From contig ML133388.1 of NCBI GenBank assembly GCA_003864495.1, positions 1,860,738 to 1,924,737 of the forward strand: DNA of 64,000 nt, read 5' to 3'. Position numbers and translations under genes: made by a program. The number at the start of each line of letters is the position of its first letter. Position 1 is the first letter of the stretch. Source of the DNA: Nemopilema nomurai (taxonomy: Eukaryota > Cnidaria > Scyphozoa > Rhizostomeae > Rhizostomatidae). The notes under the pieces are model-generated. The model was not told the origin of the DNA. It made no database searches and saw only the letters and a program-made list of their open reading frames with translations. This document shows positions 43,501-53,400 of the stretch, piece by piece.

Positions 43501-45317
43501 GGTTTTGATAAATCCCTTCACAACTATCTGTTTTGTACCAATTCAAAGTAGAGAAACGAATAAAAAAGGGAGCAAAAATTGAGCAGTGCTAATTTTAGTT
43601 GTTAGAAGCGTTAAAACCGCCCATGGTCCATTTTGGAGTCTACATTGTACCTTGGATTGATATATTGTTGATCATGGTATATTCTTCTTGGAGCTTTTGA
43701 ATCTGACAAATCATTCAGTAGTGAAAGCCTGTGTGTCATCATCGAAGTCCTATTCCGCTGTTTATGAAATAAATGGTAATATATTTTTCATGCAACCTGG
43801 ACTATTGGTACAGACAAACTCGCCTAGATAGGTCTCGCTTGTACTGAATGCCCATTCATATTAATCCTTACTAGAACCTTTCTCACACAAAGAAAGACGC
43901 ACTTTCGTTCTGGGTTTCATAATGCGATGAGGTCTCTCTTAGCGGGTTAACCCGTCTACTTGGCTTAGAGAAATAGAATCAAAGGATAATTACCTTTTTT
44001 CCAATTCAGTTAGCCGTTTATTTGCTTTCTTTTAATGGGTACCCGTGTCTTAACGACTTGTAAGATTTAAAAGTTATGTTTATCATTAAAATGCAATATA
44101 TTGTATAGTATCAAAGTTTAAACTATTTAGGAAAGTTAGAAGTATATGATTAGAGAAAAGTCCAGTTTTCAAGAACTTAATTTTTAAATATCTTCGATAT
44201 AGTTTAACCAAGATTTTTGATAGAATAAGTGAATCATGTTGTGCTGTATTATGCGTTGTTAGCAAAATCGCTAGAGGACTTGTACTGACCAAATAATGAT
44301 TCGAATATTTGACATCCTGCACTTAATAATTTTTCGCATTATAATTTCACGGTATAAATCATTGTAGAAAAAAGCGCAATTCTGTTCAAAGCCAAGAAAT
44401 GTCCTCTGAAAGTGTCTAGAAAAGTCTTCTGTTTTAGAATTTAAGAATCGAAAATGTTTTCAACATTTTCAAACACTGCATTGATTCATCCAGTTTTCGT
44501 TGAACTAACCATTAATCCCCGGCGCTCTAAATCACTGGTTCATTTTACGCCCTACAGTGGCTCTTCCGTTCTTTTCTTTATACCTTTCTTCTCTTTACTT
44601 CTTTCAAAAAGACCCTAACAAACAGACTCGATTTAATTTCAAGCTTGCTATCCACTAACCATCTTTTTTAAACTAACGATTAGCCTATAAGTTCTTCTAA
44701 GTTTGTAGAAAAGTTGCCTTTAGCAAAGTATTCTCCAATCAATCAGGCCTGTATAGCATTGTTCATAACGTGAAAAACCCTTTAAGAATTTGCCTAAAAC
44801 TTCCTTCATACTTACACTCTGTATAGTGCTTAATAAATTTCTTAATTCTGCTTAAATGGTACAAATCAAAAACGGCGTCCTGTTTTTCAGCTACCTTGCT
44901 ACCTGGCTCCATCAGTCACTGTAGCTCGAAGCAATAACTAGTTTTCATGCCAATAATAAAAAGTTTGGTGTGACAAAGCCTTGACTCTGTTTTTTGTTTT
45001 TTAATAATTTAAAAATGGTCAAAAGTGTTTTTTCAACAGTTACGTAAGAGAGCACTGGAAGACTCCTGCTAATATGAAAGTAAAATCTTTAGAGATAGAC
45101 AATAGCATATTCTTAAGAGCTGTACTCGATGAAAATACAACATTTTCCGGCATTGATAACTGCAGAAGCTGCTCCTCTAAAGTCCAATACAGCCAGTCGC
45201 CCTTTAGTTTTCCAGACTAGTCTGCGGAAACCTGGAATGTATGTGGATTGGAAATCCCTCTATTGTTGGACCGTCAGATGGGAGCGGAGTGGAGCTATCC
45301 ACTGGCCCAGTCCTTAA
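8407..45317 (+). CDS. ARMC9: ARMC9-like LisH and armadillo-repeat protein (25 exons)
   Basis: ARMC9 is a basal-body/ciliary protein implicated in Joubert syndrome and Hedgehog-related ciliary signalling. Exons: 8407-8457, 9410-9535, 9811-9978, 11224-11379, 12867-12959, 14159-14290, 14709-14783, 14926-15018, 15830-15873, 16215-16332, 17068-17166, 17509-17599, 18124-18247, 18830-18969, 19354-19430, 19879-19953, 20458-20548, 22064-22125, 22336-22437, 22777-22818, 23306-23396, 27696-27727, 28236-28276, 42147-42292, 45166-45317. All phases match, giving 806 residues against about 817 in human. A TAG four codons before the ATG (8395-8397) fixes the start. Landmarks: N-terminal LisH-like segment (about 10-45), YALPFVP (exon 4), coiled coil about 205-245, DFTRPGT (exon 8), armadillo region about 340-590 with [18 protein letters not shown] and DLLGHEN, acidic stretch about 590-625, [12 protein letters not shown] (exon 21), KIPRTPD (exon 24). 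Exons 1-21 are secure; 22-24 are small or low-complexity but in phase; exon 25 is the weakest. Exon 6 has a GC donor. Confidence 0.93.
11062..11117. repeat. three copies of a 16-bp unit
   Basis: ACATTTTCATTTGATC occurs at 11062, 11086 and 11102, in the intron just before ARMC9 exon 4. Confidence 0.85.
11871..12020. repeat. minisatellite of GCCTGATGATTA-type units
   Basis: Two 29-bp copies of GCCTGATGATTACATCAACC plus AtCAAGCAT are followed by shorter variants of GATTGCCTGATGATTAATGA. The array lies in an ARMC9 intron. Confidence 0.85.
13921..14150. repeat. (ATT)n / (GTT)n-rich low-complexity tract
   Basis: Degenerate AT-rich trinucleotide repeats end at the acceptor of ARMC9 exon 6. They give an unusually long T-rich polypyrimidine tract. 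Confidence 0.8.
14291..14296 (+). other. non-canonical GC splice donor of ARMC9 intron 6
   Basis: Exon 6 ends AAG ATC CAG at 14290 and continues GCAAGT. The next exon starts at 14709 after TTATAG with GCG GAC TAC, restoring the conserved KIQADYKNLI junction in frame. No GT donor close by keeps the frame, so this is a GC-AG intron with the typical AG|GCAAGT context. Confidence 0.85.
15561..15655. repeat. short local duplications
   Basis: CTGAGTGCTTGAAATTTTG occurs at 15561 and 15604, and CACCGTATATCGT occurs twice just after. They look like recent slippage in an ARMC9 intron. Confidence 0.7.
18247..18470. repeat. degenerate ~30-bp minisatellite
   Basis: About seven diverged copies of a unit like GTAGCCTCGTATCTGTCACA begin at the donor site of ARMC9 exon 13, so the first unit overlaps the exon-intron boundary (CTCAGGTCAGTGACAAAC). 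Confidence 0.65.
19545..19865. repeat. degenerate TATGACA-type tandem tract
   Basis: Repeated ATATGACA, CATATGACA and GACAGATATGACA units fill the intron between ARMC9 exons 15 and 16. Long open frames on the minus strand here (HICHI, YLPSTI repeats) are translations of the repeat, not genes. Confidence 0.75.
23793..24388. mobile_element. possible non-autonomous element with G/C-rich terminal inverted repeats
   Basis: The left end (23793-23821, AGGGTGGCG then a G-rich run ending GGGGTAG) is an imperfect inverted copy of the right end (24361-24388, C-rich run then CGCCACCCT). The interior of about 540 bp has no coding potential. Part of the similarity could simply be G/C homopolymer bias, so this is tentative. 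Confidence 0.4.
26220..26580. repeat. ~43-bp minisatellite, about eight diverged copies
   Basis: The core TCATTGTTCTATCTCAACCA followed by ATGGGACTAAAGCTATCAACA recurs with substitutions and small indels in ARMC9 intron 21. Overlapping open frames (FYLNQWD, VLSQPMG repeats) are products of the repeat. Confidence 0.85.
27868..28118. repeat. 66-bp tandem repeat, 3.8 near-identical copies
   Basis: Units start at 27868, 27934, 28000 and 28066 with ACACCATATAAAATGAAATA and end in three ATTAGTG sub-repeats. I saw no differences between copies, which indicates recent expansion. The array lies between ARMC9 exons 22 and 23. Confidence 0.95.
29629..29818. mobile_element. MITE, about 190 bp
   Basis: The left end GGCCCGGCTAAACTAG and the right end CTAGTTTTGCCGGGGCC are inverted copies. 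Pairing extends through GAAAACATTG versus CAATTTTTC, and internal copies of TTTCCTAGTTTGGCC occur. The 80-codon open frame inside it is therefore unlikely to be a gene. A target-site duplication is not clear. Confidence 0.65.
30611..30668. repeat. 12-bp tandem repeat (GAATCACGTTTT)
   Basis: Five copies of GAATCA(C/T)(G/A)TTTT with single-base variants, in ARMC9 intron 23. Confidence 0.9.
31566..31594. repeat. (CT)n microsatellite
   Basis: Uninterrupted CT dinucleotides in ARMC9 intron 23, downstream of a TATAAATATAA box-like stretch (about 31517-31527). Confidence 0.95.
32497..32545. repeat. GTGAGGTTTTTGT short tandem repeat
   Basis: Three to four 12-13 bp copies of GTGAGGTTTTTGT with minor variants. 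Confidence 0.8.
33820..34000. repeat. degenerate CCCCATCATT-type tract
   Basis: Pyrimidine-rich imperfect repeats of CCCATCATT and CCCCAATCATT about 12-25 bp apart, in ARMC9 intron 23. Confidence 0.6.
34005..34055. repeat. 26-bp direct duplication
   Basis: ATACATTGAAAAATGAAAAA plus TGCTT occurs twice in tandem without change. Confidence 0.9.
35781..35830. repeat. 18-bp direct repeat
   Basis: GGTAGCGGTGCTTGACCC occurs at 35781 and 35813, separated by 14 bp. Its significance is unknown. Confidence 0.85.
42293..45165 (+). other. ARMC9 intron 24 (if the terminal exon is right)
   Basis: No exon, RNA gene or transposon recognised. The sequence is AT-rich with an open frame at 44086-44322 (minus) that I regard as chance. 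Confidence 0.4.
45166..45317 (+). CDS. ARMC9: probable terminal coding exon of ARMC9
   Basis: After the acceptor TAACTGCAG, the frame completes the split codon left by exon 24 (one base plus two) and runs 49 residues to a TAA at 45315-45317, starting [16 protein letters not shown]. It was chosen because phase fits and total length then matches the family. I cannot align it to a remembered ARMC9 tail. A GTATGT inside it (from 45239) could be a donor to another exon. No canonical AATAAA closely follows the stop. Confidence 0.45.
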
Positions 45318-46915
45318 CTATTGAATCAATAAGGTTAAACCTATAGTGGGAAGTAGGATAACATGTTTTAGAAAAGCTTAAAACTAAATCCTGGATAAAT
45401 GTATTGCTACCTTCATTTCGACATAATTTTTATTTCGTTTTCTCTTTTTGTGTATCCCAAGCCGGTACTCGTTTGAAATTACAAAAGCAACAATTTAATT
45501 GTCCCGTTGCCAAATCCACTATACTGATGGCATCGAAATTCATTTGCATCCATCTATTGTATTCTTAAACCTCCAACTCTTTTGTTGCTTTGAAACAAGC
45601 GATTTTCTGAGGATCAAGAACAGGCTATTGTAGTCAGTATACTTTCGTGTTGTTTTTTGCAGCACGTGAGATTGAATGCTCTTTGTCAAAACATGAGTAA
45701 TATCAAAAGGATTGTTTGTGAATCAGATAGATGATTCATGGGTACGTCATTTGACTCGACTGTTGTGCCAAGATATTGAATGTCCCTGTTTGGTCTTTTC
45801 TGTTAGGTGGCGTCTAGTCTTCTTGCTGCTGTTCTTGTTGTAGTTGTTGTTGCTGTTGTTAATGTTGTTGCTGCTGTGAATTCAGGAAAATGATATTCCA
45901 CTTGATCTTCAATTGACCATTGCTTTGTTGGTACTAAGGCTGCAGTAAGTTTTGATAGCTTTGCTTAGAGATTTCTTCGCCCACATCTACAAAATACGCA
46001 CGTTCACCTAGTACAATAACAAAGATTGTAACGACAACAACACACAAACAAAATTCGATGAAGTAAATAGCTAAGTGGTCTGGGCTCTACTGCCCGCGTG
46101 ATGTCAGCAATGCTGCAGATTGTAACTGTGTTAAGCTTATCTCAGAGACCGAAATCTAGCGAAGAAAATTTTGCAATGATTAGCTATATTGCAAAAGTAT
46201 CTTGCCCAGAAACAAGCTTTTAATAGCACAGCTGCTGAGGTGAAGGCGACTAAGCTAGAACTTTAGTGCTTGAAGCTGCAGTTGGGAACTGATAATGTTA
46301 AACTGATAATACTTAGAGTCGTATGGTTTCAATATTACTTGTCATGGATAGCATTTGCTTGAGTAAGATGTTTTGATATAGATAGGGGAACAACGATCTT
46401 TTATACGACTGAGATATTATCGCGTATGATTAATCTGCTTTGGGCAAAACAAGAAACCTTTTATAAATAAACTTCACTCTCGACCGAAAGCAAGTTATGT
46501 TTACATTCAGTTTCGCACTAGGTCTGTTTGAAGTGGAACAGCCTTGGGTGCAAACGAGGCCAAGGGTGGATGGCCAAATACTCGGATTTGGAGCGGGATT
46601 AGGACATTATAAAACTAGTGTTTTATTTGGCACTCGTGTGGAAACCTAGGTCGGCTGGTCAACGCGTTATAGTGGACCTTAATAGCTTTCATACAAACAT
46701 TACAACGCCCCACGCCCATGTATGGCTAAAAAAGCTTTTGTCTATAACGAATCTACCGTCTCTGAGACACCAATTTCAAACTTCCGGAATTTATTCATGT
46801 CTAAGTCTAGATTTCATTGAAAGTAGCAGAAAGAAGCTATTTTCGAACAGCTTTGGCTTTATTTACATCTTGATTGGTTTTTCGATTGGCGCAAACCTAG
46901 GCCAGACCATATTCA
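45318..46915. other. intergenic region between ARMC9 and the Castor-type gene
   Basis: It contains a (GTT/GCT)n trinucleotide tract and a TATAAAAC at about 46608. An AATAAA occurs near 46463. No supported coding exon was found. Confidence 0.5.
45823..45878. repeat. (GTT)n/(GCT)n trinucleotide tract
   Basis: Interrupted TTG/TGC repeats on the plus strand, outside any predicted exon. Confidence 0.85.
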
Positions 46916-47049
46916 ATGTCTCGAGGACTGTGGCCAAGAACTTTTGGCGCGCGTAGTTTTTGGCGAACAGCAGCTGCAATTATGGGACCCAGGCGTCAAC
47001 ATAATGGCAGTGCAAGCAGCTTGGATGCAGCCACTGAGGGGGAGACGGT
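46916..47049 (+). CDS. candidate first coding exon of the Castor-type zinc-finger gene
   Basis: The open frame from ATG at 46916 (or in-frame ATG at 46982) ends ...SSLDAATEGET and meets a possible donor GTAGGA at 47050 in phase 2. That is exactly the phase needed by the first zinc-finger exon at 50404. Composition looks coding (GPRRQHNGSAS). The donor is weak and no homologue is known to me, so other 5' exons may exist. Confidence 0.33.
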
Positions 47050-50000
47050 GTAGGAGTTCCAGTCTCCTCTTTCGCACCTAGACTGAACACAAGGAGAAAA
47101 TTTTGTCCTTTTTTGCGTATCTTGAACAGGCACTATAGTGATCTCGGTAGTGTTCCAAGAATGCAAAATCCACTTAAATATCCAAGATTGCTTAATCTTT
47201 ATGGATTTCCGTCATCTACCTAGGCATTAAACAAGTATCTGAGTTCCTGTGACAACAGAAATCAAATTTTATGATCATGTTACTGGTGCTATTCATTGCA
47301 AAATGTTCGCAAAATGTTTGCAAAATATATAAGATTTAGATTTCATCACAAGAGCAGGATTCAATTGACATATGTTAACGTTTCGGCACCAGTCATTAAC
47401 TGCCTTGTCTCTTTCTTCTCAAAAATGGCTCTAGAAACAGTTCTGGCAAGATAGTGAATTTCCAGGCCTCTAAACAAACAACACATCATGTGGATTTATA
47501 ACTCTTATAGCTCTATCCACATTTCGAAAACAGTTTTTTATTATTTACGGTGCTTTTTATACGAGTTTAGCTAGTGCATTGACAGAGTCAAGAAAAATCG
47601 ACGGCTACACGGCTGTGAGCTGGAGGAAGGTTCTGCCTGTTAATGTCATATTTGAACAAGCATTATTAGTTGTTTTATATTGTAAAAAATGAAAGCGATT
47701 GTAAAAAATTTTTTCTTTGGGCTAGTAGTGAGGAAGGCTTGAATTAAAAATAATTGCAGACGGAGGAAGGTAATCACTTGGACTCTGTGCACAAAGGGAA
47801 TAGGCGAGTTAAAACACTTTGTTCTTGTAACGAAATAAGAAAGCTTTGAAATTGCAAAACTTTTTGTCAATATTTTCGTGTTTTGGCAAGTAGGTGACGT
47901 CATAAGCTAATGTTTTCAGAAGTTCTGGAAAATGACTGTGGAGTCCAATGAAGCACCGCTGATTGAAACCTAAGTACATAAAAGTGATTATAATTATAGT
48001 TGTAATAGTTTAAAGTGTATTAAAGCAGCGACAGCTCCAGTAGATTGGGAAGGATTCTTGTCTCCTTTAGGGGCCACGGTGATTTTACCTTGGTCCTGAT
48101 TTACTATTTCACTTTCAACAGTAGGGCTAACGATAGATGTTTATGTCTCATGTGGATGGCGAAGTATCTGGCGTATTCGTTTGTAGCTCCTTTTCGTGAT
48201 TCCTAGTGCCTTCCAAGACGAATCGTCACAATTCAATTATTTGAGACATCAGTAGGGGATAATAGGCTCAGCAACCTCACCTTACCAAAAATAGGTAACC
48301 TGCAACTTCTTAGATGCCACCAACTGAGTTTGCAGATTGAAAATTTTTGAAAAGCTAAGGCATCTGCTTGCCCTTCTGTGTTAGACAAACAAGCCCATCC
48401 AACCCTATGATGGCATAGAAAACACTTTTTATAGATCCCATTCCTATTTAAAAAAAAAAGAATATACTCATGTTCATTTCCTATAGCTACACTGAATACA
48501 CCTTTTCCTTTTCAAACGTGATGACAGTTGTTAAACTTTTTCTGCATCAGTTCCAGAGACTGCCCTTTAGATAATTCAGGAATGACTATATTAAGGGATT
48601 TACCCGGGACAGGCCAAAAAAGCTTGGACACAACAATTTGAATTCGTGGAAAATAGTCTGTCGCTATCCATTTGCTGTCTATGGTGGGGTTTTGTGGTGT
48701 CCCATTTTTGGCAAGGGTTCATAGATTTAATCTCCGAAAACTTTTTCTTCTCTGCAATAGCTTTACAGTGACGTACTGGGCTGTAAGTTCTAAAAGGGTT
48801 TTAATAGATTAAGAGGTGTTTGGAAGCAGCAAAGGCCACCGTACAAGAAGTTGGTTACTTCCAACTGGAGGCAGAGAGAGTGATCACCCTTTGGCGATGC
48901 GCCTGAGCCACTAAAAATAGGGTCCATTGAAAAATTTATCCACCTTGACTTTTTACGAAGTGAGTGTCGAAGCAGGTGCTCGCGGATCTCTTCTTTCTTT
49001 CAAATGTCAAAACCTGTGTATGGAGCATGTGATGAACGTGGCTTTGCAAATGAATGAGATTTCTACACGTGCAACAATCCGCCCACAGTCGATGTACGCA
49101 AAGGACTTTGGCTATATAAAGCAATCAAATGCCATTCATGTCAAGCTTGGGTCTATCTTACTATACTCAAACACTCAAGAGAGCTCTCTTGTTACTAAAA
49201 GGGTCTTTAGGATTCCTTCATGCTTACCCTAAGCGAATTAACTTGGCATCGTAGCTCAAAGTTGGGCACAGATAATCCTAGGATATATTTAGCAATGCTT
49301 GCTTAATGGCAGCATTTATAGGGAGCTCTAGAAACAGACATACTTTGGCTAAACAAAGGATTACTATGCTCCACCCATGCTTAGAAGCCTGACTGATGTT
49401 TCCTTTGAGTGATGCAAAGGGAAATGTCTGCGACCCATCTAAGGTTTCCATTACAAAAGCAGAACCTACTTGACAAGACTTTGGGCATATTCTATCGAAG
49501 AGCTAGTATTTTTTGCAGGAGATGGGCCTTAAGCCCCGGCCAAACGATCCAACATTGAGCCAACATTAAACCAACAATGGCTGGATCTTCAATGTTGGGT
49601 CGTCTAGCCACTATGTTTAGTGACCCAACAATTGTTGGCTCAATGTTGGAATAGGACTGAGAGCTTTCAAAGTTGTTGCATGGAGATAACTCATCTCTAT
49701 TGTTTTCGAATGCTGTTGGAGGATGTTGGATCGTTTAGTCAGGGCAACCAACCCTGGCCTTAAGCATGCGCACAAAGGTCTATTACATTCTTGCTATACG
49801 TAAAGCGAGAGGTCTTAGATTCATGGGAGATGCTCAAAGAATTTTCAAGACTTTCCGACGTCATGATGCCAGGTGCCTAAGGAAAGATGTTTGATCTTAA
49901 GTGTGCAAGTGTTTGAAGCGTGCAAAGTTAGGTTTGAAGGTGCACAGCAAACGTTTGGGTAAAGGGTTCGTGGAAATAGGTCCCCGTTACCTATCTTTCT

Positions 50001-50403
50001 ACACAGGACCTTAACACATTTCTTCTAGAGCATTCTATGCCACAGACGTTCTTAAAATGCCTTTTTCTGGCTGGATTGCATGTGTTGGAAATGCAAAGCT
50101 CTTTATTCAGAGTTGCATGATTATGTGTACAGTTGCCTGCTTTGTTTATTGCTAATTTATTACTAAATACACATCATGAGTAGGGCGCTACCTGGAGGTA
50201 ACGTGAATACACCAAGAACCTACTCAATGTTAGATTCTGTATCAGCAAGCTTGGTCTGCATTTTGTTATCGATGCAAAAATATTGTTTTATTTTTATATG
50301 GATTTCAATAAAATTTTAGTAAATTTGTATGAGTAAAACTTGTATGAATTCGTTTAGTTCTATAAGAGTTTTTCACTCATCTGTTTCCCCAAGATAATGT
50401 CAG
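47050..50403 (+). other. intron or 5' region of the Castor-type gene
   Basis: It holds a MITE (49535-49755) and, on the minus strand, two protein-like stretches without identity (48545-48720 and 49295-49480), perhaps remnants of a transposon or pseudogene. No zinc-finger exon was seen here. Confidence 0.45.
49535..49755. mobile_element. MITE with 10-bp target-site duplication (Mutator-like)
   Basis: The ends are inverted: CCCGGCCAAACGATCCAACA on the left, and on the right TGTTGGATCGTTTAGTCAGGG, whose complement matches it with few changes. The exact 10-mer GGCCTTAAGC flanks both sides (49525-49534 and 49756-49765). The interior repeats CAACATTG/CAATGTTGG motifs and has no coding frame. A 9-10 bp duplication is typical of Mutator-like elements; that assignment is inference. 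Confidence 0.8.
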
Positions 50404-53400
50404 ATGTTTTCAAGATTGCCTGAAGCCATGTCGAAGTATGAAGAAGAGGCATTTCCATTGCAAAATATGCGACTATATATCAGAACGGGTATGTATAATT
50501 TTGTTTCAAACTTTCGTCCCCGTTGCCTTATAGAATACGCATGTAAATATGGCAACAAGCAAGTCACAGGTTTTCAGGGTGTGGGAGATATGTCATGCCA
50601 CGATTAATCATTTTACCCAAGTCGTATGTATAAGGTACCTTCAGCCGTTGTTTCAATACAGAAATATGCTTCGAGTTTCTGGAGAACATGATTACCATTT
50701 TGATTCTTAATGTGCTTTGTCTTTATCAATTTGAGCAAAACAATCCAAACTTGGAAACTAAAAGGGAGTGGAGCTATCTTTTGCAGCACATTTTTGGACT
50801 CAAACTTCAGTCTTGGGTATTAAATGAAGCATTTGCCGAAATGGCATGTTATGGTTGATTTAAAAAAGTTTCACCAACAATCCTTTAAAGATGATGTCGT
50901 ATTAAAGTTGAGGTGGTCTTTCTGTAAGGTAACTTCTTTGTGTAAGAGTACCCGATTGACAACAACAAGGAACATTTTCATTCAGACTTGATACTCCATT
51001 TTGAATTCTCGAGCTTGAGCATACTACAACGAACCTCGCACATGCCCAACATAACGCGAAAGCGAGGTTAATAGCGTCACTCCATGGTTGCACTTTTTAC
51101 ACCAAAAGGGCGTCTTCTAGTGGCCACAACAACAGTTTCTTCTCATTCTCTTATTATTGGCTTCCGTGCCCTAGAGGTTGCGCACAATCCACACTGGCAC
51201 AGGCGATGCTTTATTTTCTCAACCTGCATTCAGATCTCCACCCTTTCCTGTTTATAAAACTTTCAGTTGGATCCGATGACGACCCGTAAAGTTTATGTCC
51301 TGGGATAACTTAAACCAATAAAGGCAGGAAAGATTCCCATTTGACCCGTCTCTGCTAATCACTGCTAAGGTCATTTTATTCGAGAGCTTTTGTTAGTTCC
51401 TGTCAACTCATACTAATTTGCCAAAAAATGTCACCTCCAGTTTTAAAAGCCTCTTTTGAACCGAATAATCAGCTTAAAGAAAAACAATTTTGTGCTACGC
51501 AGAGAAGATCTGTTTTCCAGGTCATTTGTTGCAAGGGATTGCATCCGTGTGGCCCATAGTAAAAATAAGAAACATAAGCTTCGATTATGTGCTTGACAAC
51601 TGCTGTGCTCTGATACGTCACTGATCTAGAAAAAGACTTTTCTGCCTCATTTACGTACTATTTCGTTCTCGTCATGTCTCATTCGCGTTCTACCTCGTTC
51701 GCGTTCTGCCTCATTCACGTCCTGTCTCGTTCGTGTGCTGCCTCATCCATGTCCTGTCTCGTTCGCGTTCTGCCTCATTCACGTCTTGCCTCATTCACGT
51801 CCTGCCTTGTTCGCGTCCTGCCTCATTCACGTCCTGCCTCGTTCGCGTTTTGGCTCGGAGTGATTCACTGTCCTGGTGGAGAAAAGGGCAGATATCGGCG
51901 TGCGTCATTACGGCAGTCCGGCTATAAACCATGTCGAAGAGTAAATGTGGTTTTTACTTTGCATTTCATTAAGACATTTGCATAAAAATTGAGTGATTTG
52001 TTGCAAGATGAGATGCCAAAAAGCTAGGCCTAGATGTGCATAAATACCTTGATACCAATCATCCTTCATTTCAAATTTTTTTTGCTCCATGGTTCCGTGA
52101 AGAGCAAACACGCAGAGGCGTTGATTTAAAAGGCCACAAAGTTTACTTTGACTGTATATTTCACTGCCTCGTACATCAACGCTGATTTCTGCTATTCAAG
52201 GCAGACTTCTGACTGCAAAACATTCTAACTACGTATCTTTAACAAGGCCATTTTCGTCAACACTGCTATGTCATTCTACTGTGTTTGCCATTGCAATCTG
52301 CTTGACCTTTATCCTCAATTCCAATTTTCTTTCCATAGCTTGATAATATGAAGAGGCACATTCCATACCACTTCTTGAAAACGAAGAAGGAGAGGCAAAG
52401 AGCTCCAGACGGCGTCAAGATGGTGTGCCATGAATATTTCACCGAGGATTGCCATGTTGACAGTTGCAGCTACCGACAGAAGAACTATCCACATTTTCAC
52501 TGCAAAATTTGCAAATCTTGGGCATGCAACCATAAAAAGGTTTGTTGCTGATCTCATTTATGCTTATGTATGCGAGTTATCGATGCTGTTCTTCATAGCA
52601 ACACAACAGCATTTTATAGTATCACATTTGGAAATATAAACGTGGTTTTCAGAACGAGGTTGGCGAAGAATCTGTTTGGCAACAATCAATTAATGTCTAG
52701 GAACTAATTTTCGTTGAATCGTAATTCAACGGGTATTATGCCCAATTAGTAACACGTTCTGAAAGGCACAGATTCGTCATGAACATAGATAGTTCTAAAA
52801 AAGAATTCTCAAAGTCGTCATAAATTACAGGTGAATTATAAATACTAATCTACAAATTATCATTTTAGTGGTTTCCATTTTATGCAAATTTTAACTGCGT
52901 TTGAGATGCCTCTCTTTTGTGCACTTGGCTTCCCTTCTAAACTCACCATGGCGTTTTTTCATCTGCCACAGAGCTATAAATATCGGTTGAAGCATTTGAA
53001 CAGTAGCCATTATTTGTTCTTCATGGAGAAAGACAATTGCGAGGAGTCGTTATACGATCCAGTTATTGACAAGAAGATAAAGAATCTTAAGCAACCAGAT
53101 CAAGCTAAGATACTGAGCTATCCCGCTGCGGAGGAGCAGGTTCTTAATTCTCGACGAAGAGCGAAATGCAAGGCCAGAAATTCGGAGACAGTACGACTAG
53201 CAGACAATGCCAAGCTTGGAGATGTGGACAGTAGAGACCTGACTATTGATTACTTGGAAAACGCTGGAAATGACGTAAAGAGTATCCTACAGTCAGTGGG
53301 AATGACTGATGACAATGTCCCCGGGGGCGATGTGAAGGAGCATAGGATAAATCATTGTAAGGAGTCTGACGAAGACGGTTTGGAGCCTCTTTTGGGTGTT

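Noticed and set aside
48927..49232. 101-codon plus-strand frame
   Set aside because: No splice context fitting neighbours, no recognisable domain, and the opposite strand looks at least as protein-like.
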